Shown: positions 44,701-53,154 of the stretch, piece after piece
Layout of the letters: each line of letters opens with the position of its first letter
Position numbering within the stretch: position 1 is the first letter of the stretch
Source: JAKFDI01 sp044508835
GTDB lineage: Bacteria; Pseudomonadota; Gammaproteobacteria; Burkholderiales; Burkholderiaceae_C
Direction of reading: 5' to 3'
Length of the DNA: 64,000 nt
Assembly: GCA_044508835.1 (NCBI GenBank)
Contig: JBIQHD010000001.1
Coordinates: 62,001 to 126,000 of the forward strand
Notes under the pieces: model-generated
Databases searched by the model: none
Seen by the model: only the letters and a program-made list of their open reading frames with translations
Told to the model about the DNA's origin: nothing
Position numbers and translations under genes: made by a program

Positions 44701-45979
44701 GCTCCAGGCCGGCGCTGTCGAAGCCGGTGCCGGCGAGCGTCACCGGCCCGGCGAGCCGCATCGACGGCGCGCGCGCATCGAGCTGCGACGGCTGCACGTC
44801 CTCGAGCGCCGCCTCCACGCGCCATCGCGCGGCCGTCCACTGCCCGCCGCCGCGCAGCCGGCCGGCGGCCTGCTGCGCGTTGCCGAGCTCGACGTCCGCG
44901 CCCTGCACCTCGACCCGCACCGACGCGCCGGGGTGCGCCTGCAGGGCGAGATCGAGCCGGCGCACCGGCAGGCGGCCTTCGTTCCAGCGGCCGGCCGCGG
45001 CGTTGACGAGCGCGATGCGCGCGGTGGCCGGCTGGTCGGCGGCGCGGCTCTCGATCGCCACCTCGCCGCTCAGCGCCGTGGCCGGCGCGGCGGCGACCAG
45101 CGTGGACAGGTCGAGCCCGGCGGTGCGCGCGCGCAGGCTGGGCAGGGGCCAGGCGGCGAAGGGCTGCAGAGTGCCGGCGGCGTCGAGCGTCTGCTCGGGG
45201 CGGCCGCCCGCGGGCTGGGCGCGCAGCGTGGCGCGCAGCTCCGGGCGGGCGAGCGGGCCGACGAGCGTGGCGCTCGCCTGCCAGGGCGCGCCGAGCGGCG
45301 AGGCCGCCGCCTCCTGCGCCACCGCGGCCGAGGCCTGCAGCGCGAACGGCGGCTGCGTGGCGATGTGCAGGCGCCCGCTGGCCTGCAGCTGGCCCCAGGC
45401 GAACGCGAGCTCGTCCACCCGGTGCAGCCCGCCGTGGTTGGCGCCGAGCTGCACCTGCGCCCGCAGCCCGCGCAGCGGCGTGCCGCCGAGCGCGGGCGTG
45501 TGGAACTCGCCGATGCGCAGCGAGCGGACCTGCAGCTCGACCGGCAGCGCCAGCGAATCGGGCGGCCGGCGCGGTTCGGCCGAGGGCTCGTCGGGCAGCG
45601 GGTCGAACTGCACACGCGCGGCGCGCAGCTCGTCGATGACGAGGCGCCAGCGTCCGCCGAGCGTGCGCACGACGTGAAGGCCCTGCCAGCCGGCGTCGTC
45701 CAGGACGAGCAGCGGCGCGCCGCCGCCGGGGCGATAGGCCAGCCGGCGCGCCTCGAAGTCGCCGAGCAGGCGGCCCCGGCCGCCGCTGACTTCGAGGCCG
45801 GGCACGCGGGCCAGTACCCACGCGGTGCCGCCTTCGGTGCGCAGCGCGGCCCACAGCGCGAGCGCCGCCAGCAGCACCGCCGCCAGCACCCCGCCCGCGA
45901 GCCACAGGCCGGCGCGCAGCCACCGCCCCGCGCGGCGCGGCAGCGGCGGGGGGGCGGCGGGCGGGGCGTCGCGGCTCAT
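41756..45979 (-). CDS. tamB: Translocation and assembly module protein TamB
   Basis: The 1407-residue protein has one N-terminal membrane helix (LWLAGGVLAAVLLAALALWAA), a very long beta-rich repetitive body, and the conserved C-terminal DUF490/TamB domain from about residue 1070, ending in WTWRWQ. TamB spans the periplasm from the inner membrane to TamA and is thought to move phospholipids or assist outer-membrane protein assembly. Its start overlaps the tamA stop (TGATG), so the pair is coupled. Antisense reading frames over it are long but are high-GC shadows. Confidence 0.92.
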   Translation of the reverse strand: MSRDAPPAAPPPLPRRAGRWLRAGLWLAGGVLAAVLLAALALWAALRTEGGTAWVLARVPGLEVSGGRGRLLGDFEARRLAYRPGGGAPLLVLDDAGWQGLHVVRTLGGRWRLVIDELRAARVQFDPLPDEPSAEPRRPPDSLALPVELQVRSLRIGEFHTPALGGTPLRGLRAQVQLGANHGGLHRVDELAFAWGQLQASGRLHIATQPPFALQASAAVAQEAAASPLGAPWQASATLVGPLARPELRATLRAQPAGGRPEQTLDAAGTLQPFAAWPLPSLRARTAGLDLSTLVAAAPATALSGEVAIESRAADQPATARIALVNAAAGRWNEGRLPVRRLDLALQAHPGASVRVEVQGADVELGNAQQAAGRLRGGGQWTAARWRVEAALEDVQPSQLDARAPSMRLAGPVTLAGTGFDSAGLEQARVELEASLSGGLADARGRLLAGRGVRAALAGSGSLHRIELRSATLAAGASRATLAGSAVRDAATTPWRVAGKAALADFDPAAWWPGRDDSPWRQGPHRLNARSTFDLVLPAPAPGVPLPSRLAALRGSASLTLADSRLAGVPLSGEVSFNGGGARTADAALTLDLAGNRVEAEGRLVAAADGAGDRWTLSVAAPALARLEPVYRLLPGGAALAGSLTAQARVDGRWPALATTGRLDGEGLVAGGISVAQAQAQWQVAASPRAPLDVRATLSRLVIGGAAASPGQPAQPSQAVESVRLTVGGSLAGHTAELRAEARALPPAWTELVQPPPGAAAAPAPGAPARTVAQLTLEGGVIEPPAPAAGPWRIAGWRGTLRQLDLRSSAAGAVPWVGARDVALEWIGGSAPQATVQPGRAEVLGAALRWSRLHWQAATAGQPARIDAHAELEPLPVAPILARLQPNFGWGGDLAVGGTLDVRSTPGFHADVVLERRGGDLQVTEETGTRALGLTDLRLALTASDGVWTFTQALAGSTLGVAAGAVVARTSPEAAWPGADTPIEGVLEVQVADLGTWGNWVPPGWRLAGALRASASIGGRFGAPEYTGEVRGHGLGVRNFLEGVDVRDGELAIALQGATARIERFAARAGDGTVSLDGTATLGDAPQARLALAAERFRLLGRVDRRVVVSGQAQLQLDAERLALDGRFRVDEGLVDFTRSDAPALSDDVVVVRAGSARGEEPADRPKAATKRDVAVDLRVDLGDHLRLKGRGLDTRLAGELHITAPGGQLALAGTVRTVEGTYDAYGQKLAIDRGNLLFNGPVENPRLDIEATRRNSDIRVGVAVTGTALDPRVRLFSDPEMSEMDKLSWLVLGRASSGLGGADTALLQRAALALLAGEGEGTGDQLTRAIGLDELSVGQSDDGDVQDTVVRLGKQLSRRWYVGYERSLNATTGTWQLIYRIAQRFTLRAQSGLDNSLDVIWTWRWQ

Positions 45980-47847
45980 CAGAAGGCGATGCCCACGCTG
46001 AGGTGCAGGCGGGTGCGGTGCACGTCCAGGCCGTGCGCGAGGTCGAGGCGCAGCGGCCCGACCGGGCTGCGCCAGCGCAGGCCCACGCCCACGCCGACGG
46101 CCGGGTCGAGCCCCTTCCAGTCGGCCGCGGCGTTGCCGGCGTCGATGAAGGTGGCCCACCAGAAGGCCGGCCGCTTCGGCGAGATGGGGCGGGCGATCTC
46201 GATGCTGCCGGTGGCGATGACGCGCCCGCTCGTGACCACGCCGTTCACGACCGGGCCGAGCGTGCGGTAGGCGTAGCCGCGCACGGATTCGTCGCCGCCG
46301 GCGCGGAACAGCAGCGTGTCGGGCAGGCCCACCGCTTCGCGCGCGAACACCTGGCCGGCTTCCGCGCGGACCGTGGCGTACCAGCTGCCGAGGGGCCGGT
46401 ACCAGGTGTAGCGGCCCCAGGCGCGGGTGAACGGGCCGCTCGCGGCATTGCTGCTGCGCGCCTGGCCGACCGCGCCCTGCAGCGCGAGCGTGTGCCCGCG
46501 CGTGGGCAGCAGCACGCTGTCGACGTCGCGCAGCACCCAGTGGTAGTTGGCCGAGACGGCCGTGCTGCGCGCCACGCCGTTGGCGTTGCGCAGCCAGGTG
46601 TGCGCGACTTCGCCGAAGTACAGGCGCTCGAGGCGCTCGGTGTCCTGCGTGCGGCCGATGCGCGCGGTGTGCGCGCGGCGCAGTTCGTCGGCCGTGCGCA
46701 GCTCTTCGGCGCTGCCCGAGACCAGGTTGCGGTAGAAGCCGTCGAGCGGGTAGGAGGTGAGTTCGCCTTCCCATGCCTTGCGGTCGCGGCCGACCTCGAA
46801 CTCGTTCTTGGCGATCCAGCGCAGGCCGAAGGGGCGGCGGTGCAGGTGCTCCAGCGTCACCCGCGGCCCGGTGTTGGCGCTGACGCCGACGCCGAAGGTC
46901 GCCTGCTGCAGCGGCTGCTCGCGCACCTGCACCGTCACCGGCGCGGCCTCGGCCTTCGCCGGGTCGGGGTCGATGCTCACCACCGCGCCCTCGAACAGGC
47001 CGACCTTCTGCAGCCGCTCCTGGAAGTCGAGCAGCGTCTTCTCGCTGTAGGGCGCGCCGGGCGTGAAGTTGGCGGCGCGGCGCACGCTGTCCTCGTCGTA
47101 GCGCGCGATGCCTTCGATGCCGATCTCGCCCAGGTGGAAGAGCGGCCCGCTGTCGGCCACCGCCGAGAGCTGCGCGCGGTTGGCGTCGGCATCGACGCGC
47201 GCCGAGGTGCTGGCCCAGCCCGCGGCCGGGTAGCCCTCGGCGCGCAGGCGCGCGAGCGTGCCGCTCTTGGCGCTGCCCCAGTCGGCCTGGCGGAAGGGCT
47301 CGCCCGGCTTCAGCGGCCAGTGGCGGCGCAGGCCGTCGAGCGTCGCGGCGGCGGCGGGGTCGCCGGCCTCGGCCGCGGTCTTCAGCGCGCCGGCGGCGTC
47401 CACCTCGACGCTGCGCACGAGCGTGCGCGGCCCCGGCTCGACGTGCACGCGCAGCAGCGGCGCGGCCTCGCCGGCGGCGGCCGGCACCTGCTCGACGCGC
47501 ACGGCCGCGTTGAAGTAGCCCTCGGTCTCCAGCAGCGAGCGCGCCTGCGCGGGCGCGGCGGCGATCAGCCGGTCGAGTTCGGCCTGCGTGATGCGCTCGG
47601 TCTGCGGCGCGTCCTGGAAGCGGGCCAGGTCGAGGTAGGTGGACAGCAGGGTGCGCAGATCGCCGGGCGCCGCGACCTCGAGGCGGTAGACGGGCGCGGC
47701 GGGCGGCGCGGCCGGGGCCGGCGCGGTTGCGTTGCCGGCGTCGTCGGCTTCATCGCCGAAGGGCAGGCCGGCGCAGCCGGCCAGCAGCGCCGCGCAACAC
47801 AGGGCGAGAAGCGCTGCGAGCCGAACCGCGGGTGCTGCTGCGGCCAT
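45979..47847 (-). CDS. tamA: Autotransporter/translocation assembly outer-membrane protein TamA
   Basis: The 622-residue Omp85 protein has POTRA-type domains over the first half (YFNAAVRVEQV, FHLGEIGIEGIARY regions) and a 16-strand barrel ending in the usual aromatic residue (LHLSVGIAF). GGDESVRGYAYRTLGP matches the Omp85 VRGY/F motif in loop 6. The signal peptide contains a lipobox LLAGC at residues 21-25, so it may be lipidated. It probably assembles proteins or lipids in the outer membrane with TamB. Confidence 0.91.
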   Translation of the reverse strand: MAAAAPAVRLAALLALCCAALLAGCAGLPFGDEADDAGNATAPAPAAPPAAPVYRLEVAAPGDLRTLLSTYLDLARFQDAPQTERITQAELDRLIAAAPAQARSLLETEGYFNAAVRVEQVPAAAGEAAPLLRVHVEPGPRTLVRSVEVDAAGALKTAAEAGDPAAAATLDGLRRHWPLKPGEPFRQADWGSAKSGTLARLRAEGYPAAGWASTSARVDADANRAQLSAVADSGPLFHLGEIGIEGIARYDEDSVRRAANFTPGAPYSEKTLLDFQERLQKVGLFEGAVVSIDPDPAKAEAAPVTVQVREQPLQQATFGVGVSANTGPRVTLEHLHRRPFGLRWIAKNEFEVGRDRKAWEGELTSYPLDGFYRNLVSGSAEELRTADELRRAHTARIGRTQDTERLERLYFGEVAHTWLRNANGVARSTAVSANYHWVLRDVDSVLLPTRGHTLALQGAVGQARSSNAASGPFTRAWGRYTWYRPLGSWYATVRAEAGQVFAREAVGLPDTLLFRAGGDESVRGYAYRTLGPVVNGVVTSGRVIATGSIEIARPISPKRPAFWWATFIDAGNAAADWKGLDPAVGVGVGLRWRSPVGPLRLDLAHGLDVHRTRLHLSVGIAF

Positions 47848-47866
47848 GCGAGCGCCCGGGTCGCGG

Positions 47867-49051
47867 CTACTTGCTCAGCAAACGCATCGCGCCTTCGAGG
47901 CCTTGAAGCGTCAGCGGGAACATGCGCTGGCTCATGAGCTGCTGGACGATGGAGATGCTCTGGCGGTAGCCCCACACGCCCTGCGGCTCGGGGTTGATCC
48001 AGGCGAACTTGGGGAAGGCGTGCGTGAGGCGCTGCAGCCACTCGGCGCCGGCTTCCTCGTTGTTGTATTCGACGCTGCCGCCGGGCTGCAGGATCTCGTA
48101 GGGGCTCATGGTGGCGTCGCCCACGAAGATCAGCTTGTAGTCCTTGTTGTACTTGCGGATCACGTCCCAGGTGGAGAACTTCTCGCTGTAGCGGCGGCGG
48201 TTGTTCTTCCACATGAAGTCGTAGACGCAGTTGTGGAAGTAATAGAACTCCAGGTGCTTGAACTCGGTCTTGGCGGCCGAGAAGAGTTCTTCCACGCGGT
48301 GGATGTGCTCGTCCATCGTGCCGCCCACGTCCATGAGCAGCAGCACCTTCACCTTGTTGTGGCGCTCGGGCACCATCTTGATGTCCAGCCAGCCGGCGTT
48401 GGCGGCGGTGGAGCGGATGGTGTCGTCCAGGTCGAGCTCTTCCTCCGAGCCCTCGCGCGCGAAGCGGCGCAGCCGGCGCAGCGCGACCTTGATGTTGCGC
48501 GTGCCCAGCTCCAGCGTGTCGTCGTAGTCCTTGAACTGGCGCTGGTCCCACACCTTCACGGCGCTGCGGTTGCGGCTCTTCTCCTGGCCGATGCGGATGC
48601 CTTCGGGGTTGTAGCCGTAGGCGCCGAAGGGCGAGCGCCCGCCGGTGCCGATCATCTTGTTGCCGCCCTCGTGGCGCTCCTTCTGCTCCTCGAAGCGCTT
48701 CTTCAGCTCTTCCATGAGCTTGTCCCAGCCCATCTTCTCGACCAGCGCCTTCTCCTCGGGGCTGAGCTCGAGCTCGAACTTCTTCTTCAGCCAGTCGAGC
48801 GGGATGTCCTTGGTGAAGTCGGCCAGCAGCTCCACGCCCTTGAAGTAGGCGGCGAAGGCCTTGTCGAACTTGTCGAACTGGGCCTCGTCCTTCACGAGCG
48901 AGGTGCGGGCGAGGTAGTAGAACTTGTCGACGCTCGGGCCGGCCTCGTCGTCGATCACGCCGGCCTTGATGGCTTCGAGCAGGACGAGGTATTCCTTGAC
49001 CGAAACCTTCAGCTTGGCCGCTCGCAGGGTGAAGAAGAAGTTGATCAGCAT
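47867..49051 (-). CDS. vWA domain-containing (CoxE-like) protein
   Basis: The 394-residue protein begins with MLINFFFTLRAAKLKVSVKEY, as in CoxE-like MoxR partners, followed by a charged linker and a von Willebrand A domain from about residue 230. The metal site reads DVGGTMD rather than DxSxS, with Thr and Gly in place of the usual serines. MoxR/vWA pairs act as chaperones for metal-cofactor or envelope complexes. The MoxR gene lies nearby, separated by a GNAT gene. Confidence 0.87.
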   Translation of the reverse strand: MLINFFFTLRAAKLKVSVKEYLVLLEAIKAGVIDDEAGPSVDKFYYLARTSLVKDEAQFDKFDKAFAAYFKGVELLADFTKDIPLDWLKKKFELELSPEEKALVEKMGWDKLMEELKKRFEEQKERHEGGNKMIGTGGRSPFGAYGYNPEGIRIGQEKSRNRSAVKVWDQRQFKDYDDTLELGTRNIKVALRRLRRFAREGSEEELDLDDTIRSTAANAGWLDIKMVPERHNKVKVLLLMDVGGTMDEHIHRVEELFSAAKTEFKHLEFYYFHNCVYDFMWKNNRRRYSEKFSTWDVIRKYNKDYKLIFVGDATMSPYEILQPGGSVEYNNEEAGAEWLQRLTHAFPKFAWINPEPQGVWGYRQSISIVQQLMSQRMFPLTLQGLEGAMRLLSK

Positions 49052-49133
49052 GATGAGCCGCGACAGCGCGCACGGTGGTGCCCGAAACGAGGATACATGG
49101 GCGGGCGCGAAGGGGTCATGGCAAGCGGCATGC

Positions 49134-49724
49134 TCAGCGCGGGCGCGCGAGCTGCCACCGCAGGTGCGTCCGGACGGTCGGCCACTCGGGCGCCGTGATG
49201 CTGTAGACGGCGGTGTCGCGCAGGGCGCCGTCCCGGGTGCGCTGGTGCGCGCGCAGGATGCCGTCCAGCTGCGCGCCCAGGCGCTCGATGGCGCGCCGGC
49301 TCTGCGTGTTCAGGCGGTGCGTGCGGAACTCCACCGCGATGCAGTCGAGCGCCTCGAAGGCATGGCCGAGCAGCATCAGCTTGCATTCGGTGTTGAGTGC
49401 GCTGCGCTGCACGCTGCGGGCGTACCAGGTGGAGCCGATCTCCACGCGCCTGTTCGTGGCGTCGACGTTCATGTACGTCGTCATGCCCACCGGGCGGCCG
49501 GCGGCGTCGAGCACGGCGAAGGGCAGCATCGAGCCCGCGCGCTGCAGGCCCAGGCGGCGCTCGATCTCGGCCGCCATGGCGTCGGGCGCCGGCACGTGGG
49601 TGTACCAGACGCGCCAGAGCTCGTCCTCGCTCGACGCCTCGCCCAGGGCCTGAGCATGCTCCGGCGCGAGCGGCACCAGCGAGGCATGCGCGCCGGCGAG
49701 CGTGACGGGTTCGAGCCAGGCCAT
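49134..49724 (-). CDS. GNAT family N-acetyltransferase
   Basis: The 196-residue protein matches RimJ/RimL-like GNAT enzymes (Acetyltransf_3). VGMTTYMNVDATNRRVEIGSTWY leads into the acetyl-CoA region, and AVEFRTHRLNTQSRRAIERLGAQLDGILR is the typical end. The substrate is likely a protein N-terminus or small amine. It is 7 nt downstream of the MoxR gene stop and splits the MoxR and vWA genes, which are usually adjacent. Confidence 0.85.
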   Translation of the reverse strand: MAWLEPVTLAGAHASLVPLAPEHAQALGEASSEDELWRVWYTHVPAPDAMAAEIERRLGLQRAGSMLPFAVLDAAGRPVGMTTYMNVDATNRRVEIGSTWYARSVQRSALNTECKLMLLGHAFEALDCIAVEFRTHRLNTQSRRAIERLGAQLDGILRAHQRTRDGALRDTAVYSITAPEWPTVRTHLRWQLARPR

Positions 49725-49731
49725 GGTGCGC

Positions 49732-50574
<843 letters not shown>

Positions 50575-50599
50575 GGGTTGCAGCGCGTGCACGCGGGCT

Positions 50600-50638
50600 T
50601 TGAACTGGATCAAACCAGTATAAGTGCCCCCCTATAAT
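50600..50638 (+). promoter_or_regulatory. FNR/ANR-like site and -10 box of the cytochrome c4 gene
   Basis: TTGAA-CTGG-ATCAA (50600-50613) matches the FNR consensus TTGAT-N4-ATCAA except one base. TATAAT (50633-50638) follows, with transcription expected near 50645 and so the site centred around -40. This is the class II activator position. The site is symmetrical and could also affect the divergent MoxR gene. Confidence 0.55.
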
Positions 50639-50671
50639 CCGTTGTTTGCCCGCAATCAGCCGTCAGTGAAC

Positions 50672-51331
50672 ATGAGAAAAATCGTTGCCCCGATCGTCGC
50701 CATGCTGGCGTCTGCCGGCTTCCTGGCCGGCTTCACTTCCACCGTCCAGGCCCAGGACGCTGCGGCGGGCGAGAAGAAGGCCACGCTGTGCGCCGGCTGC
50801 CACAACATCCCGCGCTACCAGGCGAGCTTCCCCGAGGTGCACAAGGTGCCGATGATCGCGGGCCAGAGCGCCAAGTACATCGAGACGGCGCTGGCGGCCT
50901 ACAAGAAGGGCGACCGCAAGCACCCGACGATGCGCGGCATCGCCGCCTCGCTGTCCGACCAGGACATGGCCGACCTGGCCGCCTACTACGAAGCCCAGGG
51001 CAAGGGCGAGGCGGCGCCCAAGACGGTGGCCGCCCCGAGCGCCGCGGTGGCCGAGCTGCTGAAGAAGACCAACTGCGCTTCGTGCCACGGCGAGAACTTC
51101 AGCACGCCCATCGACGCGAGCTACCCCAAGATCGCCGGCCAGCATGCCGACTACCTGTACGTGGCGCTGAAGTCGTACCAGGTCGACAAGAACCCGAACA
51201 TCGGCCGCAACAACGCCATCATGTCCGGCATGGCCCGCCAGTACACGCCGGCGCAGCTCAAGGAGCTGGCCAACTACCTCGGCTCGCTGCGCGGCGAGGT
51301 CTCGACGGTGGCGCGCCCGGCCTTCAAGTAG
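50672..51331 (+). CDS. Cytochrome c4 (diheme)
   Basis: The 219-residue protein has a signal peptide (SAGFLAGFTSTVQAQ) and two CxxCH heme sites, CAGCH and CASCH, in two homologous halves. The likely axial Met ligands are in TMRGIA and AIMSGMA, as in cytochromes c4. It transfers electrons in the periplasm to terminal oxidases. I use the ATG at 50672, since the in-frame ATG at 50624 would overlap the -10 box. An FNR-like site upstream suggests oxygen-dependent control. Confidence 0.91.
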   Translation: MRKIVAPIVAMLASAGFLAGFTSTVQAQDAAAGEKKATLCAGCHNIPRYQASFPEVHKVPMIAGQSAKYIETALAAYKKGDRKHPTMRGIAASLSDQDMADLAAYYEAQGKGEAAPKTVAAPSAAVAELLKKTNCASCHGENFSTPIDASYPKIAGQHADYLYVALKSYQVDKNPNIGRNNAIMSGMARQYTPAQLKELANYLGSLRGEVSTVARPAFK

Positions 51332-51354
51332 CCGCAGCGCTCGCGCACGACCCG

Positions 51355-51383
51355 GGGCCGCCGATCAGCGGCCCTTTTTCTTT
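51355..51383 (+). terminator. Intrinsic terminator after cytochrome c4
   Basis: GGGCCGC (51355-51361) and GCGGCCC (51368-51374) form a 7-bp GC stem with a six-base loop, followed by TTTTTCTTT. It lies 23 nt after the cytochrome stop codon. Confidence 0.85.
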
Positions 51384-51458
51384 GGCGCGCGGTCCATGCC
51401 CGCCGCCGGGATGCGCGCGCGGCCTACACTGCGCCCGATTCCACTCACGGGAGTACGC

Positions 51459-53027
51459 ATGAAACGTTGGTTGTCGGTGCTGTGCCTGAGCGTGGCGGCG
51501 GCAGGCGCCGCGCACGCGCAAACCCTGCGCTGGTCCAGCCAGGGCGATCCGCAGACCATGGATCCGTTCTCGCAGAACGAGAGCCTGACCAACATGATCA
51601 ACGCGCAGATCTACGACTTTCTCGTCGCGCGCGACAAGAAGCTCGAGATCGTGCCGTCGCTCGCCGCCTCGTGGCGCCAGGACGGGCCGCTGAAGTGGAC
51701 CTTCAAGCTGCGCCCGGGCGTGAAGTTCCACGACGGGCGGCCCTTCACCGCCGACGACGTGGTGTTCTCGCTCGAGCGCGCCAAGGCGCCGACCTCGCAG
51801 ATCGCCGTCTACGCCAACGCGCTGGGCACGGCGAAGAAGATCGACGACCTGACGGTGGAGTTCACCCTGCCGCAGGTGAACCCCATCTTCCTGCAGCACC
51901 TGAACACGCTCTACATCATGAGCCGCGGCTGGGCCGAGGAGCACAAGGTCACCGCGCCGCAGAACTTCGCGGGCAAGGAAGAGACCTACGCCGCCTTCCA
52001 CACCAACGGCACCGGCCCCTACATGCTGGTGAGCCGGCAGCCCGACGTGAAGACGGTGCTCAAGCGCAACCCGAACTACTGGGGGGCGATCGAGGGCAAC
52101 GTGCAGGAGGTGGTCTACACCCCGATCAAGAGCCCGGCCACGCGCGTGGCGGCGCTGATCTCGGGCGAGATCGACTTCGTGCTCGACCCGCCGCCCACCG
52201 ACCTGCCGCGCCTGAAGGCCGCGCCCGGCCTGCAGGTGATCGAGGGCCTGGAGAACCGCGTCGTCTTCATCGGCATGGACCAGGGCCGCGACGAGCTGCT
52301 CTACGGCAGCGTGAAGGGCAAGAACCCGTTCAAGGACCTGCGGGTGCGCCAGGCGCTCTACCACGCCATCGACATCGAGACCATCCGCACGCGGCTGATG
52401 AACGGCCAGGCCGTCCCGACCGGCGCGCTGGTGCCCTCGCCGCTGGCCAGCTTCGGCGACCCGCAGGTCGAGGCGCGCCTGCCCTACGACCTGGCGCTCG
52501 CGAAGAAGCTGCTGGCCGAGGCCGGCTACGCCGACGGCTTCGAGGTCACGCTCGACTGCCCGAACAACCGCTACATCAACGACGAGCGCATCTGCGTGGC
52601 GCTGTCGGGCATGTGGGCCAAGCTCAACCTGAAGGTGCGGGTGAACGCGATGCCGCGCGCGGTGTTCTTCCCCAAGCTGGAGAAGCTCGACACCAGCCTG
52701 TACATGTTCGGCTGGGGCGGCTCCATCACCGACGCCGAGACCACCTTCACGCCCATCTACCGCAACCGCGGCGACAAGGGCGTGGGCGCCTACAACTACG
52801 GCAACTACACCGACGACAAGCTCGACGCGATGGCCGCCGCCACCAGCGTGGAAGCCGACCCGGCCAGGCGCCGCGAGCTCATCAAGGCGGTGTTCCTGGA
52901 GCACAACGCCAAGGTGCGCCACATCCCGCTGCACCGCCAGTTCATCCCGTGGGCGGCGCGCAAGAACGTGTCGGTCGTGCACCGCGCCGACAACTGGCTC
53001 GAGACGAAGTGGGTGACGGTGAAATAA
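51459..53027 (+). CDS. ABC transporter substrate-binding protein (peptide/solute, family 5)
   Basis: The 522-residue protein has a signal peptide (LSVAAAGAAHAQ) and the SBP_bac_5 fold (DPFSQNES, VKFHDGRPFTADDVVFSLERAK, GTGPYMLV, LRVRQALYHAIDIETI). Members bind peptides, nickel, glutathione or opines. No permease or ATPase gene is adjacent, so it is an orphan in this window and the substrate cannot be named. Transcription ends before the repeat at 53070. Confidence 0.88.
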   Translation: MKRWLSVLCLSVAAAGAAHAQTLRWSSQGDPQTMDPFSQNESLTNMINAQIYDFLVARDKKLEIVPSLAASWRQDGPLKWTFKLRPGVKFHDGRPFTADDVVFSLERAKAPTSQIAVYANALGTAKKIDDLTVEFTLPQVNPIFLQHLNTLYIMSRGWAEEHKVTAPQNFAGKEETYAAFHTNGTGPYMLVSRQPDVKTVLKRNPNYWGAIEGNVQEVVYTPIKSPATRVAALISGEIDFVLDPPPTDLPRLKAAPGLQVIEGLENRVVFIGMDQGRDELLYGSVKGKNPFKDLRVRQALYHAIDIETIRTRLMNGQAVPTGALVPSPLASFGDPQVEARLPYDLALAKKLLAEAGYADGFEVTLDCPNNRYINDERICVALSGMWAKLNLKVRVNAMPRAVFFPKLEKLDTSLYMFGWGGSITDAETTFTPIYRNRGDKGVGAYNYGNYTDDKLDAMAAATSVEADPARRRELIKAVFLEHNAKVRHIPLHRQFIPWAARKNVSVVHRADNWLETKWVTVK

Positions 53028-53069
53028 GAGCTGGCGAGAGGCGTATCGGCCGCGAGACGCGCAGGGACC

Positions 53070-53153
53070 ATCAAGCGACTGCCGCGGATCCGGCTCTGCC
53101 GGTCCGCTGGCAGTGCCCCCTTGAGGGGGCGCGCGAAGCGCGTAGGGGGTGGG
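53070..53153. repeat. Convergent-gene repeat, copy 1
   Basis: This 84-bp unit (ATCAAGCGAC ... GCGCGAAGCGCGTAGGGGGT) directly abuts the stop of the histidine kinase gene. It has two hairpins, CCCCCTTGAGGGGG and the CGCGCGAAGCGCG dyad. Closely similar copies occur at 59454-59537 and 61357-61439. Confidence 0.8.
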
Positions 53154-53154
53154 C

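Noticed and set aside
41741..47937. Very long plus-strand reading frames opposite tamB and tamA
   Set aside because: They encode Arg/Ala/His-rich products without domains and lie antisense to well-supported genes. High GC removes stop codons from these frames.
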